From Henriciella pelagia (lineage in GTDB: Bacteria; Pseudomonadota; Alphaproteobacteria; Caulobacterales; Hyphomonadaceae), in assembly GCF_002088945.1 (NCBI RefSeq), contig NZ_NCSU01000007.1, positions 1,016,713-1,080,712 of the forward strand: 64,000 nucleotides of DNA, given 5' to 3'. This document shows, one piece after another, positions 1 to 7,529 of the stretch. A program made the translations under genes and the position numbers. The notes beneath the pieces are model-generated. The model had not been told where the DNA came from, searched no databases, and saw only the letters and a list, made by a program, of their open reading frames with translations. Position 1 is the first letter of the stretch; each line of letters opens with the position of its first letter.

Positions 1-595
1 TGTCCAGCGCCTCCGCGTCCTCAAAGCCTTCTTGCCTGGCGTGTGAGATGTCTTCGCCATCGCGAAGCTGGAGGACAGTTTCAATCCCGCTCGCGCTGGC
101 GAGACGCGCAAGGGCGAGGCAGTCTGCGCCGCGCCCCGCAATGCGGAGCCTTAGCTTCGGCGTGTAGCGCGCCTTGAACCCGTTGGCGGCGCTGAGGCAA
201 AGATGTGCAGGCTTTCGGGCCTGCAGGCGCTCGCGGCAGGCCGTGACGGCGGCAATGTCCGGGGCGGGGTCTATGATGAGGTCTATGGCACCGCCGCAGG
301 GCAAAGGCAGGTCCGTGAAAGGAGAGCCGGCACCATAGCGCAAGCTGCGCGATTGTCCGATCTCCAGTGCTCGCATGGCCTGAAGGGCGACATCGGCGTC
401 TATGCATCCGCCGGAAATATAGCCCGCAACAGCGCCGGTCGCGCTGACGGCCATCAGGGCCCCCACATCGCGAACAGCCCCGCCATGCGTGCCCGTGATC
501 ATGACGAGGGCAGCGCCATCGCTCGCATGCCACGCCAGAAACTGGCTGAGCACGTCTTCGGCGTGTTCAAGGTATCGAGCGTTCGGCGGTGGCAT
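1..595 (-). CDS. XdhC/CoxI-family molybdoenzyme maturation factor (partial, runs off left edge)
   Basis: Reading the minus strand from an ATG at 595 gives an open frame to the window edge (198 codons, no stop), starting MPPPNARYLEHAEDV. It has the XdhC/CoxI hallmarks: an early stretch LVMITGTHGGAVRDVGALM, then SGGCIDADV, and LPCGGAIDLIIDP around residue 85. Members of this family bind molybdenum cofactor and insert the sulfurated form into xanthine-oxidase-type enzymes. It is the last visible gene of an operon that carries two such enzymes, so it probably matures them. The C-terminal Rossmann part lies outside the window. An unrelated 150-codon frame inside it is a shadow. Confidence 0.85.
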   Translation of the reverse strand, partial: MPPPNARYLEHAEDVLSQFLAWHASDGAALVMITGTHGGAVRDVGALMAVSATGAVAGYISGGCIDADVALQAMRALEIGQSRSLRYGAGSPFTDLPLPCGGAIDLIIDPAPDIAAVTACRERLQARKPAHLCLSAANGFKARYTPKLRLRIAGRGADCLALARLASASGIETVLQLRDGEDISHARQEGFEDAEALD

Positions 596-634
596 GAATG
601 CCGTTGTAAACGCTCATTTAGATCGAGGCCAGTG

Positions 635-988
635 CTAATCGTCGCGCTCAAGAGCCATCAGCTTCTTCAGCGCCGTCATGCTGCTGGAAAGCGAGGCTTC
701 ATTCACCGAATGATAGAGGGCGAGCACCTGGTGGCCGGTCTCGGTTACCTCCGAGCCGCCGCGCTCTGTGCCGCCATGTGTTGATTTGACAAGCGGTTCG
801 GCGAAGTCGCGGTTCATGTCTTCGATCAGTTTCAACGCGCGGGGATAGGACATACCGAGGCCGCTCGCTGCCTTCGAGATCGAGCCGGCCTCGTCTATGG
901 CAGCCAAAAGGGATGCCTTGCCGGGGCCGAAGCGACCGCCATGGCCGAGATTGATCCGGATGCTGAGGGAGAGGTCCTGTCTGGTCAT
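635..988 (-). CDS. ModE-type winged-helix protein (N-terminal domain only)
   Basis: 117 residues matching the N-terminal LysR-like winged helix of ModE: LGHGGRFGPGKASLLAAIDEAGSISKAASGLGMSYPRAL, followed by the wing residues TERGGSEVTETG. The molybdate-binding C-terminal domains of full ModE are absent, as in many stand-alone ModE_N proteins. Its start overlaps the soxA stop by four bases (985-988), so it is translated with the operon. It probably regulates the molybdenum enzymes encoded upstream or molybdate supply. Regulation of the sox genes themselves is inference. Confidence 0.85.
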   Translation of the reverse strand: MTRQDLSLSIRINLGHGGRFGPGKASLLAAIDEAGSISKAASGLGMSYPRALKLIEDMNRDFAEPLVKSTHGGTERGGSEVTETGHQVLALYHSVNEASLSSSMTALKKLMALERDD

Positions 989-1779
989 CTGCGCACTCCG
1001 GGCACTTCGATGGGCAGGCCTTCGGCGCGTTTCGCGAGGTAGAGTTCGACGGCGAGATAGTCGTCTGAACCGTAGGCCAGGGGCTCTGCCCGCACGCCGG
1101 CATCACAATCTCGAAGGCGGCGCTGCAGCGATCCGAGTGACTGCCATTCAAACCGGTAGCCGGGAAACGCGGTGCCATGCCCCTGACTGATCGTGTCGCC
1201 GCGCAGCTGCCTTCCCCAATTGTCGTTGTGGCACTGATTACAGGCAAGATTATATTGCCCTCGGCGCGTGAAAAAATAGTCTTCACCGCGCCGGTACCAG
1301 ACCTCGGCGGGGCCGGACACATCAACCTTCACCGGCTCACCCCTGGAGAGATGCGAGACAAAGGCGGTCAGCGAGAGCAGATCGTCGGTCTCATAATCGA
1401 GAGGCTCCAGCCCCTGATGGCGCGTGCGGCAGAGATTGATGCGCCCTTCGATATTGGTGAGCTTGCCGGTGGTTTCGTCCACGGAAGGGTAGTGCGCAGC
1501 AGCGCCTTTCAGTTCAGCACCGTCCTCGCCGTGGCAGGCCGCGCAGGCTTTCGACTGCTGGGGGGCGGCTGCAAAGAGGGCGCGCCCCCGATCGACCCAG
1601 AGAAAACCGGGATTGGCGAAATCGTCATCCTGAAGGGCCTGGGTGTCTGCCTGCAGGAATTTATAGCCGGAAGTCAGGTCTGAAGCAGGGAGTTTTTCTC
1701 GCGTCTCATCGGCTGTCGGGGCCGGCGCGCATGCGGCCGCGAGAGTGAAGACTGTGATGACCGGGGCCAGCCACTTCAT
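985..1779 (-). CDS. soxA: Sulfur-oxidation dihaem c-type cytochrome SoxA
   Basis: 264 residues with a lipoprotein-like export signal (LAAAC around residue 17). There are two haem-binding sites, CAACH at 79-83 and CNQCH at 180-184, so this is the dihaem form. Cys117 is the likely axial ligand of the first haem. Cys225 in RDCDAGVRAEP matches the conserved active-site cysteine that carries a persulfide and ligates the second haem. SoxAX joins thiosulfate or another sulfane compound to the SoxY cysteine in the periplasm. The gene overlaps soxZ by four bases (1776-1779). Confidence 0.92.
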   Translation of the reverse strand: MKWLAPVITVFTLAAACAPAPTADETREKLPASDLTSGYKFLQADTQALQDDDFANPGFLWVDRGRALFAAAPQQSKACAACHGEDGAELKGAAAHYPSVDETTGKLTNIEGRINLCRTRHQGLEPLDYETDDLLSLTAFVSHLSRGEPVKVDVSGPAEVWYRRGEDYFFTRRGQYNLACNQCHNDNWGRQLRGDTISQGHGTAFPGYRFEWQSLGSLQRRLRDCDAGVRAEPLAYGSDDYLAVELYLAKRAEGLPIEVPGVRR

Positions 1780-2093
1780 TTGACGGTGAGCGAATGGGTT
1801 TCAGCCCAGGATTGGCCGTTCTGGTCCGTCCAGCGAAACTCCAGCGTGCCAGACTTGGTCGCGCGGGTGTAGAAGGTCAGGAAGGGATTTGCGGCAATGC
1901 CCGGATGAAACCTCGCCTGGAACACCGTGTCGCCGTCATAGGTGCACTCGAATGTAGTGATGATGTCGCGTTCGATGATCTCGCCGCGATTGTTGCGGCG
2001 GTAGCCTGTTTCCATCGGGTGCTGGATCAGCGCCTTGAGCTCGATGACCTCGTTCTTGCTGGCGGTATCGGGAGCGGAAATGCGAATGGACAT
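1776..2093 (-). CDS. soxZ: Thiosulfate-oxidation carrier subunit SoxZ
   Basis: 105 residues from the ATG at 2093 (MSIRISAP). A longer frame upstream only reads through the end of soxY. The Ig-like sandwich carries the family's conserved HPMETGYRRNNRGEIIERDII stretch (about residues 25-45) and ends in a FRWTDQNGQSW segment. SoxZ has no signal peptide and is carried out with Tat-exported SoxY as a heterodimer, as known for the family. It sits between soxY (8-base gap) and soxA (4-base overlap). Confidence 0.93.
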   Translation of the reverse strand: MSIRISAPDTASKNEVIELKALIQHPMETGYRRNNRGEIIERDIITTFECTYDGDTVFQARFHPGIAANPFLTFYTRATKSGTLEFRWTDQNGQSWAETHSLTVK

Positions 2094-2101
2094 GCTGTCT
2101 C

Positions 2102-2581
2102 CTATCCGATGATGCAGGCGGCGAGCGTGACGACCGTGCTCGCCTTGCCGAGCCACAGGCTGCCGTCGCTCATTTCGGCGACAGCACGGATTGTCTGCGT
2201 GCCGGCCATGCGAATACGGGTGGCGACCTCGGCCTTGCCGGCGCGTGGTCCGAGCTGGAATTCGGCCACTTCAGCGAGCGGGTTGCGCGGCGAGATGATG
2301 GCGATCCGTCTGACGTGATCGTTCTCGGTCATCGGACTATCGACCGTGACCTTGATGGCGACCGAATTTCCGTTCTCCGCGATAGGTGGGAGGTCAACCG
2401 TCACGCGGCCTTCGTTCAGCTCTCCGTCGCCAAAAAGGTCCCTGATGGCCTTGTCAGCGTCTGCAGCTTCTGCGGAGGTCGACATTGGAAAGGCTGCGCA
2501 CACCAGGCCGGCCGTGCCAAGCGTGAGAAGCCGCCTGCGGTCGAGCATGAAATTGAACTTGTCCTGTTTCATCATTTCCAT
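2102..2581 (-). CDS. soxY: Thiosulfate-oxidation carrier SoxY with an atypical C-terminus
   Basis: 159 residues with a twin-arginine signal (LDRRRLLTLGTAGL) followed by the SoxY domain. In characterised SoxY the substrate is bound to a cysteine in a flexible C-terminal GGCGG tail. Here the protein ends VVTLAACIIG, checked codon by codon at 2102-2140: the cysteine is kept but the glycine swinging arm is replaced by alanines and isoleucines. The gene lies one base after soxX and eight bases before soxZ. SoxYZ identity is secure. Whether it cycles with SoxB/SoxCD is unknown, because neither is in the window. Confidence 0.88.
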   Translation of the reverse strand: MEMMKQDKFNFMLDRRRLLTLGTAGLVCAAFPMSTSAEAADADKAIRDLFGDGELNEGRVTVDLPPIAENGNSVAIKVTVDSPMTENDHVRRIAIISPRNPLAEVAEFQLGPRAGKAEVATRIRMAGTQTIRAVAEMSDGSLWLGKASTVVTLAACIIG

Positions 2582-2582
2582 T

Positions 2583-3032
2583 TCAGGCCTTCGGACTTGA
2601 AAGATAGGCCACGAGGTCTTCGATCTGCTGCGCGCTGAGCGCAGGTTCTCCGAGATATTCGCGTCCGACCCGGTTTAGACCGTGCTTGCGGTAATATGAG
2701 GGCATAACGGTTTCTGGCCAAATTTTCTGTGCGCCCGCAATGCGCATCCGTATCTGGCCTTCGGTCAGACGATCGCCCAAATGGGTGAGCGGTGGACCGA
2801 CATCGCCCTGAAATTCCACATCGAGGCCTTCGATGGCGTGGCAGAGCACGCAATGGCCCTGGTCGCGGTCTGTGAAGACGGTGAGGCCGCGTTCGGCATT
2901 GCCGGCCTTGCCTTCGAGGCTGCGCACGATGGCGTCTCCCTCGACCTCGACATCGCTGGCAAATTGATAGGCGTCATCCGGCTGGCACGCTGCGAGCCAT
3001 ATCGACATGGCGCAGCCAAGGACAACTCTCAC
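2583..3032 (-). CDS. soxX: Sulfur-oxidation monohaem cytochrome SoxX
   Basis: 149 residues with a short signal and lipobox-like WLAAC at residue 16. The single haem site is CVLCH (61-65) and the probable axial methionine is Met110 in PETVMPSYYRK. The spacing and the closing LSAQQIEDLVAYLSS helix are typical of SoxX. It pairs with SoxA as the SoxAX sulfur-transfer cytochrome. Its ATG overlaps the stop of the flavoprotein gene by four bases (3029-3032), which indicates translational coupling. Confidence 0.9.
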   Translation of the reverse strand: MRVVLGCAMSIWLAACQPDDAYQFASDVEVEGDAIVRSLEGKAGNAERGLTVFTDRDQGHCVLCHAIEGLDVEFQGDVGPPLTHLGDRLTEGQIRMRIAGAQKIWPETVMPSYYRKHGLNRVGREYLGEPALSAQQIEDLVAYLSSPKA

Positions 3033-4312
3033 CCAAACGCCTCTTGCGTAATGGTGCGGAACCAGGTGTCGGCCTGCGCGGCTTCGGCGGTCCGAACGCT
3101 GTCATCGGCGTTTTCGGGGGAAAGGCCGCCCGCGCCGTCGATACTGGCAAGCTGGCCATCGGCATTCGAATAGACACCGGTGATAGAGATCGCCTGATCG
3201 GGCGAAATATAGGAGTAGCAAGTATTGGCGAGCACGGTCGGTTCAAGGTCGAGTCCGGCAACCTGACGCGCGATCTGCATGGCGCAGAACTTGGCCTGCA
3301 GGTTCGCGGAGAATGCTGATTTCGGCATTGGCGCGGCGATGGTTGCGTCGCCGATGACATGAATGTCCGGCTGCAGGGTTGATGAGAAGTCGAGAGGATT
3401 GATCGGGCACCAGCCTGTCTCGTCGGCGACGCCGGCCCGCTCAGCGATCTCGCCTGCCTTTTGCGGCGGGATGACGTTGGCGACGCTGGCGGCGATGTCT
3501 TCAAAGTCAGTCGACAGCGTCATGGTCGGGGCATCGACGGACACCACTCGCCCGAAATCAGCTGCGCCGCGCCATTCAAGATGATCCGGGTAGAGCTTTG
3601 CCCAGGCTTCGAGGAAGAGCGGCTTCTTTGAGAAGCTGTCCTTGGCGTCGAGGATAAGGAGTTTTGATGCCGGCTTCTGCGTCTTCAGATAGTGCGCAAT
3701 GAGGCTCGCACGCTCATAGGGCCCGGGCGGGCAACGAAAAGGGGCGAGCGGGGCGGACATGACGACCAGGCCACCATCCTCCATCGCTTCGAGCTGCTGG
3801 CGAAGGAGCGAGGTCTGAGCGCCCGCCTTCCATGCGTGCGGCATGACTTCCGCGGCAGCTTCGTCATAGCCTTCGAGCGCGCCCCAGCGGATATCCACGC
3901 CGGGCGACATGATGAGCTTGTCGTAGGCAACCGACCCGCCGCCTTCCAGAAGGGAGACGGTGTGGGCATCGACATCCACATCCCCTGCGGTCTGGTGGAC
4001 CACGTCGATCCCGAGCGCGCGCAGACCGTCATAGGTAAAAGCCTGCTGGCTGATCTCTCTCTGTCCGCCAATCACGAGATTGCTGAAGGGACAGGCGACG
4101 AAGGTCTCATTCGGCTCGATCAGGGTGACAGAGGTATTGGGCAGGAAGTGCTTGAGGAATTTCGCAGCTGTCGCGCCGCCAAAGCCGCCGCCGATGACAA
4201 CGAGGCGGGCATTTGTCTGCGCAATCGCACGGGGTGCGAGTACGGGCAGCGCTGCCGTTCCCGCGAGGCCAGCGAGCAAGTGCCTGCGAGAGAGGGTGAC
4301 ACGCTTGCTCAT
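3029..4312 (-). CDS. fccB: Flavocytochrome c sulfide dehydrogenase flavoprotein subunit (FccB/SoxF)
   Basis: 427 residues with a twin-arginine signal (LSRRHLLAGLAG), a GGGFGG FAD-binding loop at 41-46, and the two cysteines that form the redox-active disulfide in this family: Cys74 in VACPFSN and Cys365 in NTCYSYI. The family oxidises sulfide to sulfane sulfur in the periplasm and hands electrons to a partner cytochrome c. The gene is coupled by 4-base overlaps to soxX downstream and to a monohaem cytochrome upstream, the usual fccA-fccB or soxE-soxF order. Confidence 0.88.
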   Translation of the reverse strand: MSKRVTLSRRHLLAGLAGTAALPVLAPRAIAQTNARLVVIGGGFGGATAAKFLKHFLPNTSVTLIEPNETFVACPFSNLVIGGQREISQQAFTYDGLRALGIDVVHQTAGDVDVDAHTVSLLEGGGSVAYDKLIMSPGVDIRWGALEGYDEAAAEVMPHAWKAGAQTSLLRQQLEAMEDGGLVVMSAPLAPFRCPPGPYERASLIAHYLKTQKPASKLLILDAKDSFSKKPLFLEAWAKLYPDHLEWRGAADFGRVVSVDAPTMTLSTDFEDIAASVANVIPPQKAGEIAERAGVADETGWCPINPLDFSSTLQPDIHVIGDATIAAPMPKSAFSANLQAKFCAMQIARQVAGLDLEPTVLANTCYSYISPDQAISITGVYSNADGQLASIDGAGGLSPENADDSVRTAEAAQADTWFRTITQEAFG

Positions 4313-4653
4313 TCGTCTTGCCCCGCACCGAGATAGTCGCTGATGGCCTGAAGCTGGTCTTCGCTATAGCCGCGGGTCAGACGGTGCATGACCGTCGTGC
4401 CGTCGACTTCGAGACGATATCGGTCCAGCGCCGTCATGATGGCCTCGCTCGTATAGTCGCTGATGTCGGCGATGCCACCACCCATACTTGAGTGGCAGCC
4501 TGAGCAGGTCAGGGCGAGGCCAGCCACAGGGCTGAGCCCTGCATTGGCCTGCGCCCCTACGCTCTCATCGGGCGTTGCCGCTGGCGAGCAGGCAGCCAGA
4601 CCAGCCCCTGCGAGGAGGCCCGCAAGGATGAGGCCCCGGACCTTTCGGATCAT
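4309..4653 (-). CDS. Monohaem class I cytochrome c, probable FccB or Mo-hydroxylase partner
   Basis: 114 residues with a lipoprotein signal (LAAC at 19-22), the haem site CSGCH (50-54) and a probable axial Met89. It overlaps the flavoprotein gene by four bases on one side and the molybdenum-hydroxylase gene by four bases on the other. Two roles fit: the small cytochrome subunit of flavocytochrome c (FccA/SoxE), or the electron acceptor of the periplasmic aldehyde-oxidase-like enzymes, which often have a cytochrome partner. The sequence alone does not decide. Confidence 0.8.
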   Translation of the reverse strand: MIRKVRGLILAGLLAGAGLAACSPAATPDESVGAQANAGLSPVAGLALTCSGCHSSMGGGIADISDYTSEAIMTALDRYRLEVDGTTVMHRLTRGYSEDQLQAISDYLGAGQDE

Positions 4654-6860
4654 GCGTCCCTCAGTGACTGGTCCTTGAGCGGGAGCTGGCGGATGCGTTT
4701 GCCGGTCGCCGCATAGATGGCATTGAGGACGGCAGGCGCCGCGACCGCGATGGTCGGCTCACCCACGCCGCCCCAGAAGCCGCCGGACGGCATGACAATC
4801 GTCTCGACTTCGGGCATCGCGGCGATGCGCATCGAGGGGTAGGTGTTGAAGTTCTTTTGCTGAACTTCGCCGTCCTCAAAGGTCACTTCCTCATAGAGCG
4901 CAGCCGAGAGGCCGTACACGAAGGAGCCGGCGACCTGCGCGTCGATCTGCTGCGGGTTCACGGCATAACCGGGATCGGTGGCGGCAACGATGCGATGGAT
5001 TTTCAGCTCGCCCTCTTCGCTGACGGTCACTTCCGCGCAGGCGGCGGTGTAGCTGCCGAAGGAGTAGAAGGCGCACAGGCCGCGGGAAAGCCCATCCTCC
5101 GCACCCCAGCCGGACTTGTCAGCCACGGCTTGCAGGACGGCGGCGAGCTGCGGGCTGTCCTGTGTATGGGCGAGACGGAACTCCAGCGGGTCCCGGCCGG
5201 CCGCATGGGCAAGTTCGTCCATGAAGCATTCGAGATAGATCGCATTCTGGTTCGCGTTCACGCCGCGCCAGAAGCCGGGGCGAACGGGCGGGTTCCGCAT
5301 CGCGTGATCGAAGAGGACAGCCGGGAAGGTGTATTTCAGCGTCTGGTCTTCAGCGCGCGCATCCACACCGCTTGGGAGCAGGCCCTGGAAGGCAAAGGCG
5401 TCCATGCCGTCATTCAGGGCCTGTGGCATCAGGCCGGACAGGATGGACTGTCCGGAAATGCGGATCTTCAGCCCTGTCAGATTACCGTCAGCATCGAGCG
5501 CGCCCTGGCACCGGGCCTTGGTGATCGGGTGATAGAAGCCATGCTCCATGTCTTCTTCACGGGTCCATAGCAGTTTGACAGGCGTGCCCGGCATCTGCTT
5601 GGCGATCTTCACGACCTGGGTGACATAGTCGTTCATGCCGCGCCGACCGAAGCCGCCGCCGAGCAGGAGCTTGTGCACATCGCACTGCGCGATCGGTATC
5701 TCGGCAGCCTCGGCGGCAGCGGCCAGCGCCGCCTCGCCGTTCTGCGTCGGGCACCAGACTTCGCATTTATCCTCGGTCCAGATGGCGGTCGCGTTCATGG
5801 GTTCCATGCAGGCATGGTTCTGGAGCGGCGCATTATAGCGTGCCTCGACGATCTGTGCGGCGCTGTCGAACGCAGCATCGACATCGCCGATCTTGTTGCC
5901 GACAAAGGCCTCTTCGGCCTCAAGCCCTTCGTCCAGCTCGGCTTCGAAGGCACTGCTGGAGAAGTCAGAGCCTTCTCCCGGAGTCCACTCGATCGGCAGG
6001 GCATCGAGCGCAGTCTTTGCCTGCCACCAATAGTCAGCGACAACAGCAACGCCGGGAAACTGCCCGTCAATCTCAACGACCTTGCGAACGCCCGGCATGT
6101 CGGCAATGGCGGACTCATCGAAGGAGGCGAGCGTTGCGCCGCGTTTCGGCGGCTGCTTGATGGCCGCGTTCAGCATGCCGTCAAGCATGATGTCGGAGCC
6201 GTATTTCTGCGCGCCTGTGGTCTTGTCGACCGTATCGAGACGCTGCTTCGGCTGGCCGATGATCGTCCACTCGGAGGGGTCCTTGAGGGTGATGTCCGTC
6301 GGCGGGGTGATCTTGCTGGCATCGTCCGCCACGGCACCATAGGTGAGCGTGTCGCCCGATGGGCCGTGCGTGATGACGCCTTTGGCAACCGAGCATTCGC
6401 TGACAGGAACACCCCAGCGGGTGGCGGCGGCCTGGATGAGCATGAGGCGTGCCGCAGCGCCGCCTTCGCGAACATAGTCATGGCTGCCGCGAATGCCGCG
6501 CGAGCCGCCAGTCGAGAAATCACGCCAGACGCGGTCACGCGCGAGGTTTTCACCGGGCGTCGGATACTCGGTCGTCACCTTCTCCCAGTCACATTCGAGC
6601 TCCTCGGCGACGAGCTGGGCGAGACCCGTGAGCGTGCCCTGACCCATTTCCGAGCGGGCGATACGGATCGTTACTGTGTCATCGGGCTTGATGTGGACCC
6701 AGGCATTGACCTCGGGAACCGGTTCGGCGTCCGCCATGGGCGGGGTTGGCGTATCCGCGCTTTCGCCCGGCGAGCAGGATGCCAGAATGCCGATGGTCAG
6801 CCCGGTGGCACCAGTGCCGATGATGAAATTGCGGCGGGAAAGTTTGATTGTATCACCCAT
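4650..6860 (-). CDS. Xanthine-oxidase-family molybdopterin subunit (IorB-like), copy 1
   Basis: 736 residues with a twin-arginine signal (LSRRNFIIGTGATG) and a following LASC that could be a lipid-attachment site. The fold is that of isoquinoline 1-oxidoreductase/aldehyde dehydrogenase large subunits: GGGFGRRGMNDYV (Moco contact), MRNPPVRPGFWRGVNANQN, and near the end GGVGEPTIAVAAPAV, with the catalytic glutamate in GEP. The substrate cannot be read from sequence. It is paired with the 2Fe-2S protein at 6876-7331 and coupled to a cytochrome gene, so the enzyme probably works in the periplasm and passes electrons to cytochrome c. Confidence 0.88.
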   Translation of the reverse strand: MGDTIKLSRRNFIIGTGATGLTIGILASCSPGESADTPTPPMADAEPVPEVNAWVHIKPDDTVTIRIARSEMGQGTLTGLAQLVAEELECDWEKVTTEYPTPGENLARDRVWRDFSTGGSRGIRGSHDYVREGGAAARLMLIQAAATRWGVPVSECSVAKGVITHGPSGDTLTYGAVADDASKITPPTDITLKDPSEWTIIGQPKQRLDTVDKTTGAQKYGSDIMLDGMLNAAIKQPPKRGATLASFDESAIADMPGVRKVVEIDGQFPGVAVVADYWWQAKTALDALPIEWTPGEGSDFSSSAFEAELDEGLEAEEAFVGNKIGDVDAAFDSAAQIVEARYNAPLQNHACMEPMNATAIWTEDKCEVWCPTQNGEAALAAAAEAAEIPIAQCDVHKLLLGGGFGRRGMNDYVTQVVKIAKQMPGTPVKLLWTREEDMEHGFYHPITKARCQGALDADGNLTGLKIRISGQSILSGLMPQALNDGMDAFAFQGLLPSGVDARAEDQTLKYTFPAVLFDHAMRNPPVRPGFWRGVNANQNAIYLECFMDELAHAAGRDPLEFRLAHTQDSPQLAAVLQAVADKSGWGAEDGLSRGLCAFYSFGSYTAACAEVTVSEEGELKIHRIVAATDPGYAVNPQQIDAQVAGSFVYGLSAALYEEVTFEDGEVQQKNFNTYPSMRIAAMPEVETIVMPSGGFWGGVGEPTIAVAAPAVLNAIYAATGKRIRQLPLKDQSLRDA

Positions 6861-6875
6861 GTCCGTCGTCTCCCC

Positions 6876-7331
6876 TTAAGCCTTTTTCGTCTTGGCGAGG
6901 TGGATGCCCTTGCGCACGCGAGCAAAGGTCCCGCACCGGCAGATATTGGTGATCTGCTGGTCGATGTCCTCATCGGTGGCGTCCGGCTTGTTGTTGAGCA
7001 GGCCCGCAACCGCCATGATCATGCCGGGCTGACAGAAGCCGCATTGCGGAATGTCCATTTCGACCCAGGCCTGCTGGACAGGGTGGCTGCCATCTTCGGA
7101 GAGCCCCTCAATGGTCGTGATCTCTTCTTCCCCCGAAAGGGCTCCGACAGGATAGGTGCAGGAGCGGACCGGTTGGCCGTCGACATGGATGGTGCAGGCT
7201 CCGCATTGGGCAATGCCGCAGCCATATTTCGTGCCGGTAAGGCCGAGATGTTCGCGGAGCACCCAGAGCAGGGGCGTAGAATCCTCTGCGTCCACACTTA
7301 CCGTTTCACCATTTACCTTGATGTTTGCCAT
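6876..7331 (-). CDS. 2Fe-2S subunit of Mo-hydroxylase (IorA-like), copy 1
   Basis: 151 residues from the ATG at 7331 (MANIKVNGE). The longer upstream extension is unlike the family and was discarded. Both iron-sulfur sites are intact: plant-type Cys38, Cys43, Cys46, Cys58, and helical-domain Cys97, Cys100, Cys131, Cys133. There is no signal peptide, so it is expected to be co-exported with its Tat-bearing large subunit. It transfers electrons from the molybdenum centre. The gap to the large-subunit gene is 15 bases. Confidence 0.9.
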   Translation of the reverse strand: MANIKVNGETVSVDAEDSTPLLWVLREHLGLTGTKYGCGIAQCGACTIHVDGQPVRSCTYPVGALSGEEEITTIEGLSEDGSHPVQQAWVEMDIPQCGFCQPGMIMAVAGLLNNKPDATDEDIDQQITNICRCGTFARVRKGIHLAKTKKA

Positions 7332-7529
7332 GAAGTCAGCCTCCTCGTGCCGGGGGTGGCGGATGATCGAATCCGGGTGCGCAGCACGTCGAAAATCCCG
7401 TCCGTTCATTTTCAGACTAATGCGCTCTCTCGAGAAGGGCCAGAGCCACTCGAAAATTCTCTTGTCATGCGAATAAAAATCAGCCGCCGAACTGGCCGGC
7501 GGCTGTCTGTCAGAGTTTTACCGGGGCGC

